A stretch of DNA of 64,000 bases from Maribacter sp. MJ134 (GCF_003970695.1 NZ_CP034570.1:3596001-3660000); one strand, 5' to 3'. Numbered from the stretch's first letter, positions 1 through 8,882 are shown. Made by a program: numbers and translations. The notes: generated from the letters alone by a model not told the origin.

Positions 1-1
1 G

Positions 2-289
2 TTGAACGAGAAAACGTTTTTAGACGTTTTTGAAGGTGTTCCGCAAGCAGAGGTTTCTGCGGCCGATTTGGAAGATGGTATGGATATGATCGCTGCTCTC
101 GCCGCTAAGACAGGTTTTTTGGCCTCTAATGGCGAAGCGAGGAGAGAGCTCAAACAAAATTCAATATCGGTAAACAAGGAAAAGGTCAAAGAGGATTTTT
201 TAATCAAGAAGAACGATCTAATTGACGGTAAATATGTGTTGCTTCAGCGTGGTAAAAAGAGTTACTTTGTGCTCGTAGTAGCCTCGTAA
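2..289 (+). CDS. tyrS: Tyrosyl-tRNA synthetase, C-terminal fragment (partial at window edge)
   Basis: The reading frame is open to the left edge, so this is the 3' end of a longer gene and its true start lies outside the window. The last ~60 residues look like the S4-type RNA-binding domain that closes class I tyrosyl-tRNA synthetases: a Gly-Phe-Leu-Ala-Ser segment, then NGEARRELKQ, then SISVNKEKV, and a final beta strand around LLQRGKKSYF. In the full enzyme this domain helps bind the tRNA anticodon arm, while the missing Rossmann domain charges tRNA-Tyr in the cytoplasm. The identification rests on the S4 pattern and the typical Bacteroidota TyrS ending. Another S4-domain protein is possible but less likely. 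It is followed 18 bp later by a lipoprotein gene. Confidence 0.75.
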   Translation: MNEKTFLDVFEGVPQAEVSAADLEDGMDMIAALAAKTGFLASNGEARRELKQNSISVNKEKVKEDFLIKKNDLIDGKYVLLQRGKKSYFVLVVAS

Positions 290-307
290 TAATAACTTAA
301 ATTGTAT

Positions 308-703
308 ATGATGAAGAAATGGTTGGTTTTAATGGGTATACTGTGTATTTCGTTTTCGTGCTCTAATGATGAGGTTGGCGACCCGGAAGACGATGCTCTA
401 GCAGGGGAATGGGTATTGACTAACATAACTTGTTTCTGTTTTTTTGAGGAGGGCACCGATTTCTCCACCACAAGACTAATTTTTGATACCGATGCCAATA
501 AAGTCACTGTTGAGAATTCTGGTCGCGACACCTATTTTAAAGAATCAGGAACGTACGCTTATAGTGGTGAAGAAAGCCGGTTACAGTTTTCCGACGACGA
601 AGCCTACACATTTACCGTTAAAGGCACTTCGTCGCTCCAATTGGTTTTCGAGGACAACCCTAATCTCTCCGATGATGAGGTCACGTATTCTTTTAGAAGA
701 TGA
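308..703 (+). CDS. Small lipoprotein, lipocalin-like
   Basis: This encodes a secreted lipoprotein of about 131 residues. The chosen start is the ATG at 308 (an adjacent ATG at 311 is equally possible), because it gives a clean signal peptide, MMKKWLVLMGILCISFSC, ending in a lipobox cysteine. The mature part begins with an acidic tether and then has alternating strands with the pattern LAGEWVLTNI near the start and a Phe-Arg-Arg end. This is the layout of the small lipocalin-like lipoproteins that are common in Bacteroidota. No catalytic motif is visible. It is the first of three consecutive plus-strand lipoprotein genes, which may be cotranscribed although the gaps are 70-75 bp. Specific function unknown. 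Confidence 0.7.
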   Translation: MMKKWLVLMGILCISFSCSNDEVGDPEDDALAGEWVLTNITCFCFFEEGTDFSTTRLIFDTDANKVTVENSGRDTYFKESGTYAYSGEESRLQFSDDEAYTFTVKGTSSLQLVFEDNPNLSDDEVTYSFRR

Positions 704-777
704 ACGAGTGCTGATTAAACCCTTTTATATTCAATAATCAGGGCTTTCTGGCGTTAGTGTACTATAAAACTGTTTAT

Positions 778-1311
778 ATGTTGCGCCATACACTTTTCAC
801 TTTATTTATTGTCATAACATTTTATAGTTGTGATAAACTAGACGAGCTCACCAAATTTGATATAGAATACAGCCAAAGGGCCACCATTCCTTCTTCAACC
901 GGTGTAGACTTGCCTTTTGATGTTTTTACTCCAGAAACGGAGACGAATTCGGAATCAGAATTTGAGATTAACGATACAAGAAAAGACCTCATAGAGGAAA
1001 TAAAATTAACACAATTAGAGTTGGTCATTATTTCTCCGGATGGGGCCGATTTTAGTTTTTTGGAGTCAATTTCAGTTTTCATTTCTGCAGACGGTCTAGA
1101 TGAGATTCAAATTGCGTCACTGGCGGAGGTTTCAGATAACACCGGAACAAGGTTAAACCTAGATACTTCGGATATAGACCTTAAGGATTATATTAAGTCC
1201 GACAAGTTTAGCCTTCGTCTGAACACCGTTACGGACGAACTACTTAGCACAGATCATGAACTAGAAGTGAATTCTATGTTTTTCGTAGATGCAAAAATCT
1301 TAGGGCTTTAG
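778..1311 (+). CDS. Lipoprotein of unknown function
   Basis: This encodes a protein of about 177 residues. The ATG at 778 is chosen over the upstream GTG at 757 because it places the hydrophobic segment LFTLFIVITFYSC directly after a short positive N-terminus, with the cysteine as the lipidation site. The mature protein is acidic, rich in Ser, Thr, Leu and Asp, and looks all-beta. It contains no motif I recognise. Proteins of this kind, with a lipid anchor and a single beta-rich domain, are frequent in Flavobacteriaceae and face the periplasm or cell surface. It sits between two other small lipoprotein genes. Confidence 0.65.
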   Translation: MLRHTLFTLFIVITFYSCDKLDELTKFDIEYSQRATIPSSTGVDLPFDVFTPETETNSESEFEINDTRKDLIEEIKLTQLELVIISPDGADFSFLESISVFISADGLDEIQIASLAEVSDNTGTRLNLDTSDIDLKDYIKSDKFSLRLNTVTDELLSTDHELEVNSMFFVDAKILGL

Positions 1312-1383
1312 AGGTATTATTCATAGACAACGCAACTAATCCTGCCATTCCGCATCTTAGTTTAAATTGCAATAGTCTTCTTT

Positions 1384-1833
1384 ATGAGAAATAGCCTACT
1401 AAGTATTCTCTTAAGTATCTGCCTTTTCACGTGTTCCAATTCTGAGGACTTGGAAACTGGTGAGATAGATGTGCTTTATACGGCACAAAAATGGCAATTG
1501 GTACGTATGTCCGGAAGTTTTGAAAACGCTGAAACGACGGGAGAAAATATGGAATGGCAAGAATTTTACGTGTTTAATCCGGACGGCTCTTTCCTTAAGA
1601 GAAGAGAAACAGCGGGTGCTGTTTTTGAAGCTACGGGAACATTCGTTTTAATGGAGTATGGTAATGATGAGGCAGACTATCTAGAGCTCACCTATGCTAG
1701 TGGTGAAAACTTAATAGGAAGCTGCAATGGCGATAGAACCGAGGTTCTGGTATTCCGCTCCTCAATTGCTCTCTCTAACACATGGCAGGCTTGTGATGGA
1801 CCAGGCTTGGACTATGTGCTTGTGAAAGACTAA
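1384..1833 (+). CDS. Small lipoprotein, lipocalin-like
   Basis: This encodes a 149-residue protein with signal peptide MRNSLLSILLSICLFTC and a lipobox cysteine. The mature part has a pattern seen in lipocalin-like lipoproteins of Bacteroidota: an early AQKWQLVRMSGSF strand, an EFYVFNPDGSFLKRRE strand pair, a TGTFVL strand, and paired cysteines near the end (GSCNGD and QACDGPG) that could form a disulfide. No enzyme motif is present. It is the third lipoprotein in the row. Its stop overlaps the end of the convergent LuxE-like gene by 3 bp, so the two transcripts must read into each other or end without a dedicated terminator. Confidence 0.7.
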   Translation: MRNSLLSILLSICLFTCSNSEDLETGEIDVLYTAQKWQLVRMSGSFENAETTGENMEWQEFYVFNPDGSFLKRRETAGAVFEATGTFVLMEYGNDEADYLELTYASGENLIGSCNGDRTEVLVFRSSIALSNTWQACDGPGLDYVLVKD

Positions 1834-2807
1834 AGCGCCATTAAATTGCATCCCCTTATATCGGAATGGTCAAAACGGCCAAGAATTTCAAAAGTACCAT
1901 CAGCATAGGTTTTTCCTAAATCTTGAGTGGCGATAAAGGAGCAAGAATTTATATTGGCCAAATCTATAATATTTAGTCCCCCTGTTTTCTTAAATCCGTT
2001 AATGGTCAGGGCGTCTTCAGTATCCCTGGAGAGTACTTTCATCCATGGCGGACATGCAAAAATTCCCTTGCCCGTAGAGTAGGCCTGTGAGAGTAATTCG
2101 GTCATACCGTATTCTGAATGAATTTGGTCTACCCCAAACCCAAATTTTAGCTTTTCATGAAGTTCCGGTCTTATCATTTCTTTTCGACGTCCTTTCATGC
2201 CGCCGGTCTCCATGATAATGGTTTCTTTAAGTTCTAGATGATACTGTTCGGAGAAATCTAGAAGGGCAAAGGAGACCCCTATTAAAAGTGTTTTTGTTTT
2301 AGCAACTTTTAACCCTTCTAAAGTATCTTTGAGATTTTCAAAATCATTGAGGAAAAAGCCGCTTTTGGGGTGATTGGATTTTTCAATAAGATCATTCACC
2401 ATATATATCAACGATGAGCCTTCTCTCTCTAAATAGGAGGGCAGCAGCGCTAGAATACAATAGTCCTCCGGAGATCCATAAAATTGCTGAAAGGCACAAT
2501 AATAACTCTGGGTATAAAGATTGATATCGGTAACGAAATGTTTGCTAGTTGAGGTGCCCGTGGTGCCGCTACTCGTAAAGGTTATTTGTGGGGACTCAGT
2601 CGTGCTTAGTATTTGTTTTTCCTTAAAAAATTGAATGGGTAAAAAAGGAATTTGATGTAAGGTCGTAACCTTTTTAGGCAATACGTTTAAATGTTGGCAA
2701 AACGCTCTGTAAACGGAATTATTAGCATATTGATGGTGAAATACGGAGAGTGCAGTCGATAAAAATTCGTCCTCCGTTTTAATCTTAAAAATATTCTTAT
2801 GATTCAT
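1830..2807 (-). CDS. LuxE-like acyl-protein synthetase / acyltransferase
   Basis: This encodes a cytoplasmic protein of 325 residues in the LuxE/PaaK-like adenylating family. Known members activate a fatty acid or aryl acid with ATP and pass it to a cysteine or CoA. The nucleotide-binding signature TFTSSGTTGTSTSK lies near residue 80. A second conserved block, IHSEYGMTELLSQAY, corresponds to the family's YGxTE motif, and GGMKGRRKE precedes it. The ATG at 2807 is preferred over an in-frame TTG two codons upstream. In luminous bacteria LuxE works with the reductase LuxC and thioesterase LuxD, but neither is nearby, so its acceptor is unknown. Orphan LuxE-like genes of this size are common in Bacteroidota. 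Confidence 0.75.
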   Translation of the reverse strand: MNHKNIFKIKTEDEFLSTALSVFHHQYANNSVYRAFCQHLNVLPKKVTTLHQIPFLPIQFFKEKQILSTTESPQITFTSSGTTGTSTSKHFVTDINLYTQSYYCAFQQFYGSPEDYCILALLPSYLEREGSSLIYMVNDLIEKSNHPKSGFFLNDFENLKDTLEGLKVAKTKTLLIGVSFALLDFSEQYHLELKETIIMETGGMKGRRKEMIRPELHEKLKFGFGVDQIHSEYGMTELLSQAYSTGKGIFACPPWMKVLSRDTEDALTINGFKKTGGLNIIDLANINSCSFIATQDLGKTYADGTFEILGRFDHSDIRGCNLMAL

Positions 2808-2905
2808 CAGCAATGCCTAGAATAGCAAAGGTACTGAAGGGAACGAAATCAATGTTAGAATTTAATATGGAATCTTACTGTTTTAAAACCGATAATTAAG
2901 CTTCT

Positions 2906-3229
2906 TTATTTTACAACCAGCTTTCGGTTTATAGACTTCTCGTTTTCCGTGACCTGTACTACATAAACTCCTGGTGCAAGACGTGAAATGTTCAAGGCTT
3001 TATTAGAAATCCGATCGGTTAAGACCAATTCTCCAAAAACGTCATATACTTTTATCTCTTTGGTATTATTGCGTTCTGTTGTCACGTATACCACATCTGC
3101 AGTAGCAGGATTTGGATAAAGCTTAAATCCGGTAATTTCGTCATTCCTTAGATTTCGGAAATCAATCGAGTCTTGACCAGACGCGGTAAGGGAAAAACCA
3201 ATAAAGAGGATAATGTAGATTATTTTCAT
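2906..3229 (-). CDS. Minimal T9SS type A sorting-domain protein
   Basis: This encodes 107 residues. The start at 3229 puts a signal peptide (MKIIYIILFIGFSLTASG) at the N-terminus; the frame extends eight codons upstream but would bury it. After about 15 residues the rest is a complete type IX secretion C-terminal sorting domain: GFKLYPNPA, then KVYDVFGELV, LNISRLAPGVYVVQV, ending in NRKLVVK. Such domains carry cargo through the outer membrane, where the sortase usually removes them and attaches the cargo to surface LPS. Here there is almost no cargo. It resembles the next gene in the same orientation and is probably a tandem duplicate. It could be a small surface factor or a decayed remnant. 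Confidence 0.8.
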   Translation of the reverse strand: MKIIYIILFIGFSLTASGQDSIDFRNLRNDEITGFKLYPNPATADVVYVTTERNNTKEIKVYDVFGELVLTDRISNKALNISRLAPGVYVVQVTENEKSINRKLVVK

Positions 3230-3500
3230 TTGGTATTGATTTGGGATCAACACGGTAAAAGTAATCCTATGCTAGATGAATTGCACAAAAATGTTGTGAA
3301 AGCTAATAATTTGTAGGTCAATAAAATAGACTAGGTAATTGGTCGATTTTTTTGACGGATAATCGATGTTTTAAAAAAGAGATTAATGCAGTGAAGCTAA
3401 TTATTTATACGATAATCTAGATTTTTAATGTTCTGATGATTACCTCAAAATAAGTATTGACTTTCCTTCTCAAGTCCAATACGATTGGCCCGTAGGTCAT
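3230..3500. other. Intergenic gap between the two T9SS mini-genes
   Basis: These 271 bp are AT-rich and hold no convincing ORF or RNA gene. They must include the promoter of the downstream minus-strand T9SS protein, but I could not find a TAnnTTTG element on that strand. Nothing else stands out. Confidence 0.5.
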
Positions 3501-3809
3501 TTACTTAATGACAAGTTTACGTGTAGCCATTTTGTCTTTTTCGAATACCCTTAGCACATACACTCCGGCGTCCAAATCTGTAAGTCTTAGTTCTTTTCCA
3601 AGAATAGTTGTCTTTAAAACCAAGGTTCCGAGAACATCATATATTAAAATTTCCTTGGGATTGTTTTCAGCAGTAGAAATATAGACCTTTCCACTAGTAA
3701 CCGGGTTTGGGTACATGTGAAAACCTTCAATATCCCCTGTACTTCCGGTACTCTGACCGTAACTAAAGGATATAAATAAGAAGAAAATTATAAGGTAAAG
3801 GTGCTTCAT
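3501..3809 (-). CDS. Minimal T9SS type A sorting-domain protein (paralogue)
   Basis: This encodes 102 residues. The ATG at 3809 is chosen because it opens a signal peptide (MKHLYLIIFFLFISFSYG). Only about a dozen residues, rich in Gly, Ser and Thr, separate it from the sorting domain: GFHMYPNPVTSGKVYIS, then EILIYDVLGTLV, LTDLDAGVYVLRV, and the basic end TRKLVIK. It aligns throughout with the neighbour at 2906-3229, sharing the spacing of all four blocks, which supports a local duplication. Export by the type IX system is expected. No cargo function can be assigned. Confidence 0.8.
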   Translation of the reverse strand: MKHLYLIIFFLFISFSYGQSTGSTGDIEGFHMYPNPVTSGKVYISTAENNPKEILIYDVLGTLVLKTTILGKELRLTDLDAGVYVLRVFEKDKMATRKLVIK

Positions 3810-3907
3810 ATATAGCTGGTTACAAATGCTATGCCACAAATATAGGAATTATAGCCCCTGAACGTCAATAGAATAAGAGCTTTATTCAAATTTTTCGATG
3901 AAATGTA

Positions 3908-3934
3908 AAAAAGCCTACAAAATGTAGGCTTTTT
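3908..3934 (-). terminator. Rho-independent terminator
   Basis: A perfect 12-bp inverted repeat, AAAAAGCCTACA / TGTAGGCTTTTT, is separated by a 3-nt loop. It lies 22 bp past the stop of the beta-helix lipoprotein on the minus strand and carries a run of T at its 3' side on either strand, so it could stop transcription in both directions. It should end the TonB receptor/beta-helix transcript before the T9SS mini-genes. Confidence 0.85.
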
Positions 3935-3956
3935 AATAATTCTCAAGGTGTATTTT

Positions 3957-5159
3957 TTAGTTAATCCCTGCTGTCCATCCTGCTCCCCAAGAAGAAACAT
4001 TGGTACCTGTTCCATTTCCTATACCGCTTACCAGCTCAGCTTCTGTTGCAGTGCCGTCTATAGCGGTATTTGCGCTAACATCTGTAAATGTAACATCGGT
4101 AAAACTTAATGTACCGTCTGCAATACCACTAGAGGTAGGTGTAGAAGCCTCATCGTCATCTACGGAAATACCAGTGTTTTTCCCGATAATCAGAATATTG
4201 CTAAAAGTACCTTGTGTGCCCGCTCTAAGTAAAAATCCTCTTGTGCTATCGTTAGCACCACTTTCACTTTCGATGGTTACATTGTTCACCGTAGGATTGG
4301 AAAAAGCTCCTGAAGCATTTGTGAAATCCGTATTGAACCCATCGCATTCAAAAGCTTCATCACCAATACCGTTTCCTTGTAAAACATAGGCATCCGTGAT
4401 AGTTCCGTTATAGCCTTCCGTCCAATCTATGGAATCATCTTCCGCATTAACTACGGCAACGAAGCTAGCATTTACAGTACCTCCAAAAAATTCTACTCCG
4501 TCATCAGCACCTTCAAAGGCTTGTATGTATTCTATAGTAGTTCCGTTACCTACACCGTAGAAGGAAAAACCATTGTTTTCTGATTGACCATCCGCAGCAC
4601 CACCGGAGTACTGTACACGCACATAGCGTAGAACACCAGAGTTATCATCGGCGATATTACCTCCGTATGGCAAATTTCCAATTTCTGATGTTGCTGTGGA
4701 AGTTCCCGTAACCGAGTTAACAGGAGCTCTGCCTAAAAGAATGATACCTCCCCAATCGCCAGCTGCGGGCGTAGTGGAATTAGAGGTAAAAATAATGGGA
4801 TTAGAAGCCGTTCCGTTGGCTATGATTTGTGCACCCTGTTCTACGGCTAAGTACACGTTAGGACCTGCCTCTGCCTTAATGATCGTTCCAGGCTCTATGG
4901 TAAGTACCGCGCCAGAAGCTACGATTGTAGCACCGTTAAGAATATATTCTTTGCTCGCTTCTAAAGTTAAGTTCTCGGTTATAGAACCGGAAGCTGGTGT
5001 TAATACTACCGTTTCTTCCTCGTTACCGTTCTCTTCTCCCGTTGTATTATTGATCGTTGTAACGCTATTATCTGTAATCACGATATCTGCCGTGTCATCA
5101 CGTTCACAGGATAAGAATAGTGATGCTACTATACCAAGTACTAAAAGTTTATTTTTCAT
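3957..5159 (-). CDS. Right-handed beta-helix surface lipoprotein
   Basis: This encodes 400 residues, starting with a lipoprotein signal MKNKLLVLGIVASLFLSC. An acidic, Thr/Asn-rich linker runs to about residue 60. The remainder is a repetitive beta-rich fold with short strands and Gly/Asn turns: LTIEPGTIIKAEAG, GTASNPIIFTS, WGGIILLGRAPVN, IEYIQAFEGADDGVEFFGG. This is the pattern of right-handed parallel beta-helix proteins in Bacteroidota, which some databases mislabel as multidrug transporters. It follows the TonB-dependent receptor by 31 bp on the same strand and ends at a strong terminator, so the two probably form one operon. I infer that it is the surface partner that helps the receptor capture its ligand. 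The ligand is not evident. Confidence 0.75.
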   Translation of the reverse strand: MKNKLLVLGIVASLFLSCERDDTADIVITDNSVTTINNTTGEENGNEEETVVLTPASGSITENLTLEASKEYILNGATIVASGAVLTIEPGTIIKAEAGPNVYLAVEQGAQIIANGTASNPIIFTSNSTTPAAGDWGGIILLGRAPVNSVTGTSTATSEIGNLPYGGNIADDNSGVLRYVRVQYSGGAADGQSENNGFSFYGVGNGTTIEYIQAFEGADDGVEFFGGTVNASFVAVVNAEDDSIDWTEGYNGTITDAYVLQGNGIGDEAFECDGFNTDFTNASGAFSNPTVNNVTIESESGANDSTRGFLLRAGTQGTFSNILIIGKNTGISVDDDEASTPTSSGIADGTLSFTDVTFTDVSANTAIDGTATEAELVSGIGNGTGTNVSSWGAGWTAGIN

Positions 5160-5190
5160 TGTTTTGTGTTTAAAATGTAATTATGGAGTT

Positions 5191-8013
5191 TTAAAATTTA
5201 TATTTAAGAGTTAATCCTACGTTGATTCCAAGATTGTATTCCCTGATAGCGATATCACCATTGCCCGTATTTTCCCTAACTAGTGAGATATCCGGATTTA
5301 ATAAGTTGGTGGCACTTAGATTAGCTTCAAAATGTTCACCAATCGGGTTTTTCCAAATGAAATTTAGGGTCGGAACCGCTTTTTCTACAATATTTCCTAA
5401 AGAACCTGCCCCGAGCGCAGCTATCCGGTCAGAAAAATAGGAGAAAACGAGAGTTGCCTTTGGGTTGTAATTTTCAAAAGACGGGCTATAATTTAAATCT
5501 GTATTTATAATGAAGGGCGATGCTCCTTGCAGTGCATCAGAATCACGGTCAAAGGTGGTCCCAAAAGTATTTTCATCCCCTGCTTCTATATTTCTCAGGT
5601 CTTGGTTGGTATAGGTATACGCCGCATTTAGACCTAAAGACAATATCGCTTTTTCATCTTCGTCAGTAATCAAGTTTTTTCTAGCCTCTACCTCAAACCC
5701 GATTACCTGCGCTTGTTCTCCGGTACGGAAAAGACGTTGTGTTCCCGTAGCATCTGCGGCAATGACTAGGTTTACCGGGTCGTTTATGAGTTTTCCAAAT
5801 GCAGCTAAAGAAATCAGCTCACCACGCTCCATGAACCACTCGTACTTAAGGTCAAAGTTATAGATATCAGAAAAGTTAACACCATCTCCGTTCTTTCCTC
5901 CGAACAAATCCGGATTACCACCAAAACGCTGCGTAACACCTTCGTAAACAAAGGGAGCAACCTCCTTAAATTCGGGAAAGGATACCGTATTACTAAATCC
6001 AAACCTTAGATTGGAGTTCTCCGTTAATTTATAGCGCAGGTTTAAACTAGGTAGAAAGATATTCTCATAGATATCTCTAAATCCGGGGTCCGAAGGAGGA
6101 AGGTTAATCACATCATATGTTATGTTCTGGCTTACGGATTCTGCCCGTATTCCGGGTACAACCAAAAACTTATCGTTTACGCTCCATTCAGCGGTTAAGA
6201 ATCCTGCGTGTATATCCAAATTACCCTGATAGGTGTTATCCGGTAGACCAGGTCTGTTAACTGCGCCAATGTCGTTATTAATAGGGTTAAGGTTCCTTAT
6301 TTCATAAAGGGCACCTTCTGCAGTTCCAAGGCTACTATTTTCAATGGTGAAAAAAGAATCGAAATCATTGACATCCGTTACAGGTGTTGTACGGTCAAAA
6401 ACTCTATATCCGTAGCGTATACTGCTGAAATTTCTTTCCTTGGTTCTACCGTTGTAACCAAATTTTAAGGTGAATTTTTCAGAGATAACATTGGTTAGGT
6501 TGATAAAACTATTGAGTTCGTCGTCTTCAATACTTTGAAAGAAACGTTGATTCTCAAAAGCGGTGTTCGTAAAGAAAACGGGATTCGTGGTTGGGTCGTT
6601 ATCCAGTGCAAATTGATAATTTTCCAAAGTAATTCGTTTTCTATCCGGTTCGTCGGAAAAGACTTTGTTATATCCGCTACCCCAGTCTAAAATCCATTTT
6701 TCATCAAATCGATGCTGCCCTGTAATCTGGTTTACAAAAATCATATCTTGATTAAATTGGATGTTGGAAATGAAGAATCCGTCATCCGAAGTAATACCAT
6801 CACGATTAAAACCCTGACCTTGCGACCCAAAGAAACTAACTGCATCAGTAGCACTGTTTATGAACAGGGAACTATATTTTAGTTTGTGCTCGTTGTTTAT
6901 TTTGTAAACGATGTTACCAAGAGCAGTAGTCGTGGTATTATATGCATATTCTTCCGTGTTAGGGAAATCAAACTTTAATACATTGGTAAAATCCCTGGCG
7001 GGTCCTTCTAAAAATTCATAACCATTGCTAAAGCTCGCTGTTCCAAAGAAACTAAGTCTGGATTCTTCGCTTAAATTGATAGAGTAACCACCTTCAATAG
7101 CCCCGTTAATATTAATAGGGGCAGCCATGCTTTCGGGGTCTATTCCATGTGATAGGATTACCGCAAAAGGGTTGTTATTATATCTGTTGTAAAAGCCAAA
7201 AAAGCTAGTGCCTTCACTTTGTAAAAAGTCTTCACCAATGGCGTTGGAATTGATTCCGCTACCTAAAGCCACTTCTAAATACCCGTCTCCTGTATATTCT
7301 TTAGAGTCAATATTGACGTTTCCAGCGGCAAAATCTCCATAAAAAGAGGAGTTGTACGCCTTGCTCACAGAAACATTTTCAATAATGCTAGATGAAAATA
7401 GATTCAGGTCTATATTCTTTTTATTGACATCATTAGAGGGTAAGGACAAACCGTTCATCGTAGTGTTCTGGTAACGATCTCCAAGTCCACGGACGTAAAC
7501 ATTACTAGAGCCTTCTTGTTTTGAGATACCCGAAATTTGAGAAACCGCCGCTGCGGCATCGTCTATTCCCTTTAGGGTCAAGGCCTCTGCGCTAATGGCT
7601 TCCTGCATTACCGTAGCATTTTTTTGTTGTAACAAAAGTGCTACCTCGGAATCTTTTCTAGAGGAAACGGTAACTACAACTTCATCTAAAGAAACCCCGG
7701 CTGAGGCGCTCATGGGAACATTTATCGTTGAAACCTTTCCCGCGACAACTTCAACAGCGGGGATTTCTACAGTTTCATATCCTAGGTAACTATAAACTAC
7801 GGTGTAGGTTCCTGGTTCTAGGTTGGCGATTTCGTATAATCCGTCAAAATCGGAGGTAGTTCCTTTTGTTGTACCCTTGATCAATACGTTAGCGAAAGCT
7901 AACGGCTCATCATTGACCTCTTTGTCGATTAGCTTTCCTACAATACTTCCCGTATCCTGCGCGGCAGCATTGAATAAGCCTAATAACAACACTAAAAGTA
8001 ATAATTTCTTCAT
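5191..8013 (-). CDS. TonB-dependent outer-membrane receptor with CarboxypepD-reg domain
   Basis: This encodes 940 residues from the ATG at 8013, which opens a signal peptide (MKKLLLLVLLLGLFNAAAQ); the frame continues ten codons upstream without a better start. Residues ~20-105 form a CarboxypepD-regulatory-like beta sandwich (GSIVGKLIDKE to YLGYETVEIP). Residues ~115-250 form the plug, including GSSNVYVRGLGDRYQNTTM. The rest is the 22-stranded barrel, ending in a typical aromatic C-terminus (LTLKYKF). Such receptors import large or scarce ligands using proton-motive force passed through TonB. It is paired with the beta-helix lipoprotein downstream and divergent from the PhoB/PhoR-like pair, which suggests, as inference only, a role in acquiring a phosphorus source. 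It is not a SusC with a SusD partner. Confidence 0.9.
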   Translation of the reverse strand: MKKLLLLVLLLGLFNAAAQDTGSIVGKLIDKEVNDEPLAFANVLIKGTTKGTTSDFDGLYEIANLEPGTYTVVYSYLGYETVEIPAVEVVAGKVSTINVPMSASAGVSLDEVVVTVSSRKDSEVALLLQQKNATVMQEAISAEALTLKGIDDAAAAVSQISGISKQEGSSNVYVRGLGDRYQNTTMNGLSLPSNDVNKKNIDLNLFSSSIIENVSVSKAYNSSFYGDFAAGNVNIDSKEYTGDGYLEVALGSGINSNAIGEDFLQSEGTSFFGFYNRYNNNPFAVILSHGIDPESMAAPININGAIEGGYSINLSEESRLSFFGTASFSNGYEFLEGPARDFTNVLKFDFPNTEEYAYNTTTTALGNIVYKINNEHKLKYSSLFINSATDAVSFFGSQGQGFNRDGITSDDGFFISNIQFNQDMIFVNQITGQHRFDEKWILDWGSGYNKVFSDEPDRKRITLENYQFALDNDPTTNPVFFTNTAFENQRFFQSIEDDELNSFINLTNVISEKFTLKFGYNGRTKERNFSSIRYGYRVFDRTTPVTDVNDFDSFFTIENSSLGTAEGALYEIRNLNPINNDIGAVNRPGLPDNTYQGNLDIHAGFLTAEWSVNDKFLVVPGIRAESVSQNITYDVINLPPSDPGFRDIYENIFLPSLNLRYKLTENSNLRFGFSNTVSFPEFKEVAPFVYEGVTQRFGGNPDLFGGKNGDGVNFSDIYNFDLKYEWFMERGELISLAAFGKLINDPVNLVIAADATGTQRLFRTGEQAQVIGFEVEARKNLITDEDEKAILSLGLNAAYTYTNQDLRNIEAGDENTFGTTFDRDSDALQGASPFIINTDLNYSPSFENYNPKATLVFSYFSDRIAALGAGSLGNIVEKAVPTLNFIWKNPIGEHFEANLSATNLLNPDISLVRENTGNGDIAIREYNLGINVGLTLKYKF

Positions 8014-8164
8014 CGAATATAGTGGTTCTAAAATCCGAGGCAAAGAAAGACGCCTCTTGTAAAAGTGGGGTTACTACCATGTTAAACCTTTATTTTTTTA
8101 GTGTTACCTAATTGTTACTATATTAAATCAATGTTAAGCCATAAGTAGGTATGTGTATTATCTT

Positions 8165-8172
8165 TACTTTTG
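8165..8172 (+). promoter_or_regulatory. Bacteroidota-type -7 element upstream of the PhoB-like gene
   Basis: TACTTTTG matches the TAnnTTTG -7 consensus of the Bacteroidota housekeeping sigma factor. No clear -33 TTTG is seen at the usual distance. Transcription from here would start near 8179, just ahead of the ATG at 8196, and supports that start over the in-frame ATG at 8151. Confidence 0.5.
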
Positions 8173-8195
8173 GTAAAACAACCTTACTGAAACCA

Positions 8196-8882
8196 ATGAA
8201 AAAGAAGGACATTAAAATACTTTTAGTAGATGACGAACCGGATATTCTTGAGATAGTTAGTTACAACTTGTCTGCCGAGGGTTATGAGGTATTTACCGCT
8301 AAGAATGGAGCGGACGGAGTAGCTAAGGCCAAAAAGAAGCTTCCGCACCTAATTATCTTGGATGTAATGATGCCGGAGATGGACGGGATTGAGGCTTGTG
8401 AGATCATGCGAAAGACCAATGGGTTGGAAAATGCCATAATCACTTTTTTAACGGCTCGCGGTGAGGATTATTCACAAGTGGCAGGATTCGATGCCGGTGC
8501 AGACGACTATATTACAAAGCCCATTAAGCCTAAAGTTTTAGTAAGTAAGGTAAATGCACTCCTTAGAAGACGTTTAAAGGAAGATGATACGCAGGAAGAC
8601 ATTAAAACTGTAGGCGATATCGTAATTAACAGGGAGGAATATAAGATCATCAAAGGAGGCAAGGAAATTATATTACCTAGAAAAGAATTTGAACTTTTGG
8701 CCCTACTCACTTCAAAACCGAGTAAAGTTTTTAAAAGAGAGGTAATATTGGATAAGGTGTGGGGCAATGAAGTGGTAGTCGGCGGTCGCACAATAGATGT
8801 TCATATTCGCAAACTCAGGGAAAAAATTGGGGAAGAACATTTTAAAACGATAAAGGGCGTAGGTTATAAGTTTGTGCTCTAA
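8196..8882 (+). CDS. PhoB/OmpR-family response regulator
   Basis: This encodes a 228-residue cytoplasmic transcription factor. An N-terminal receiver domain (residues ~5-120) has the acidic pocket VDDEPD, the phospho-acceptor Asp56 in LIILDVMMP and the conserved lysine in ITKPIKP. A winged-helix DNA-binding domain (~135-228) ends with TIDVHIRKLREKIG and GVGYKF. I chose the ATG at 8196 because it begins just before the first receiver strand and lies just downstream of a -7 element. The stop overlaps the kinase start by one base (TAATG), implying translational coupling. Resemblance to PhoB is good, but OmpR-family members are similar, and phosphate control is inferred from kinase type and the neighbouring receptor. 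Confidence 0.85.
   Translation: MKKKDIKILLVDDEPDILEIVSYNLSAEGYEVFTAKNGADGVAKAKKKLPHLIILDVMMPEMDGIEACEIMRKTNGLENAIITFLTARGEDYSQVAGFDAGADDYITKPIKPKVLVSKVNALLRRRLKEDDTQEDIKTVGDIVINREEYKIIKGGKEIILPRKEFELLALLTSKPSKVFKREVILDKVWGNEVVVGGRTIDVHIRKLREKIGEEHFKTIKGVGYKFVL

Noticed and set aside
4696..5214. 172-codon plus-strand ORF
   Set aside because: It is antisense to the beta-helix lipoprotein, and its composition mirrors that gene's repeats.
8037..8056. GAGGC...GCCTC hairpin before the TonB receptor
   Set aside because: Only 5 bp of stem with a 10-nt loop, in a position that fits neither a terminator nor a clear operator.
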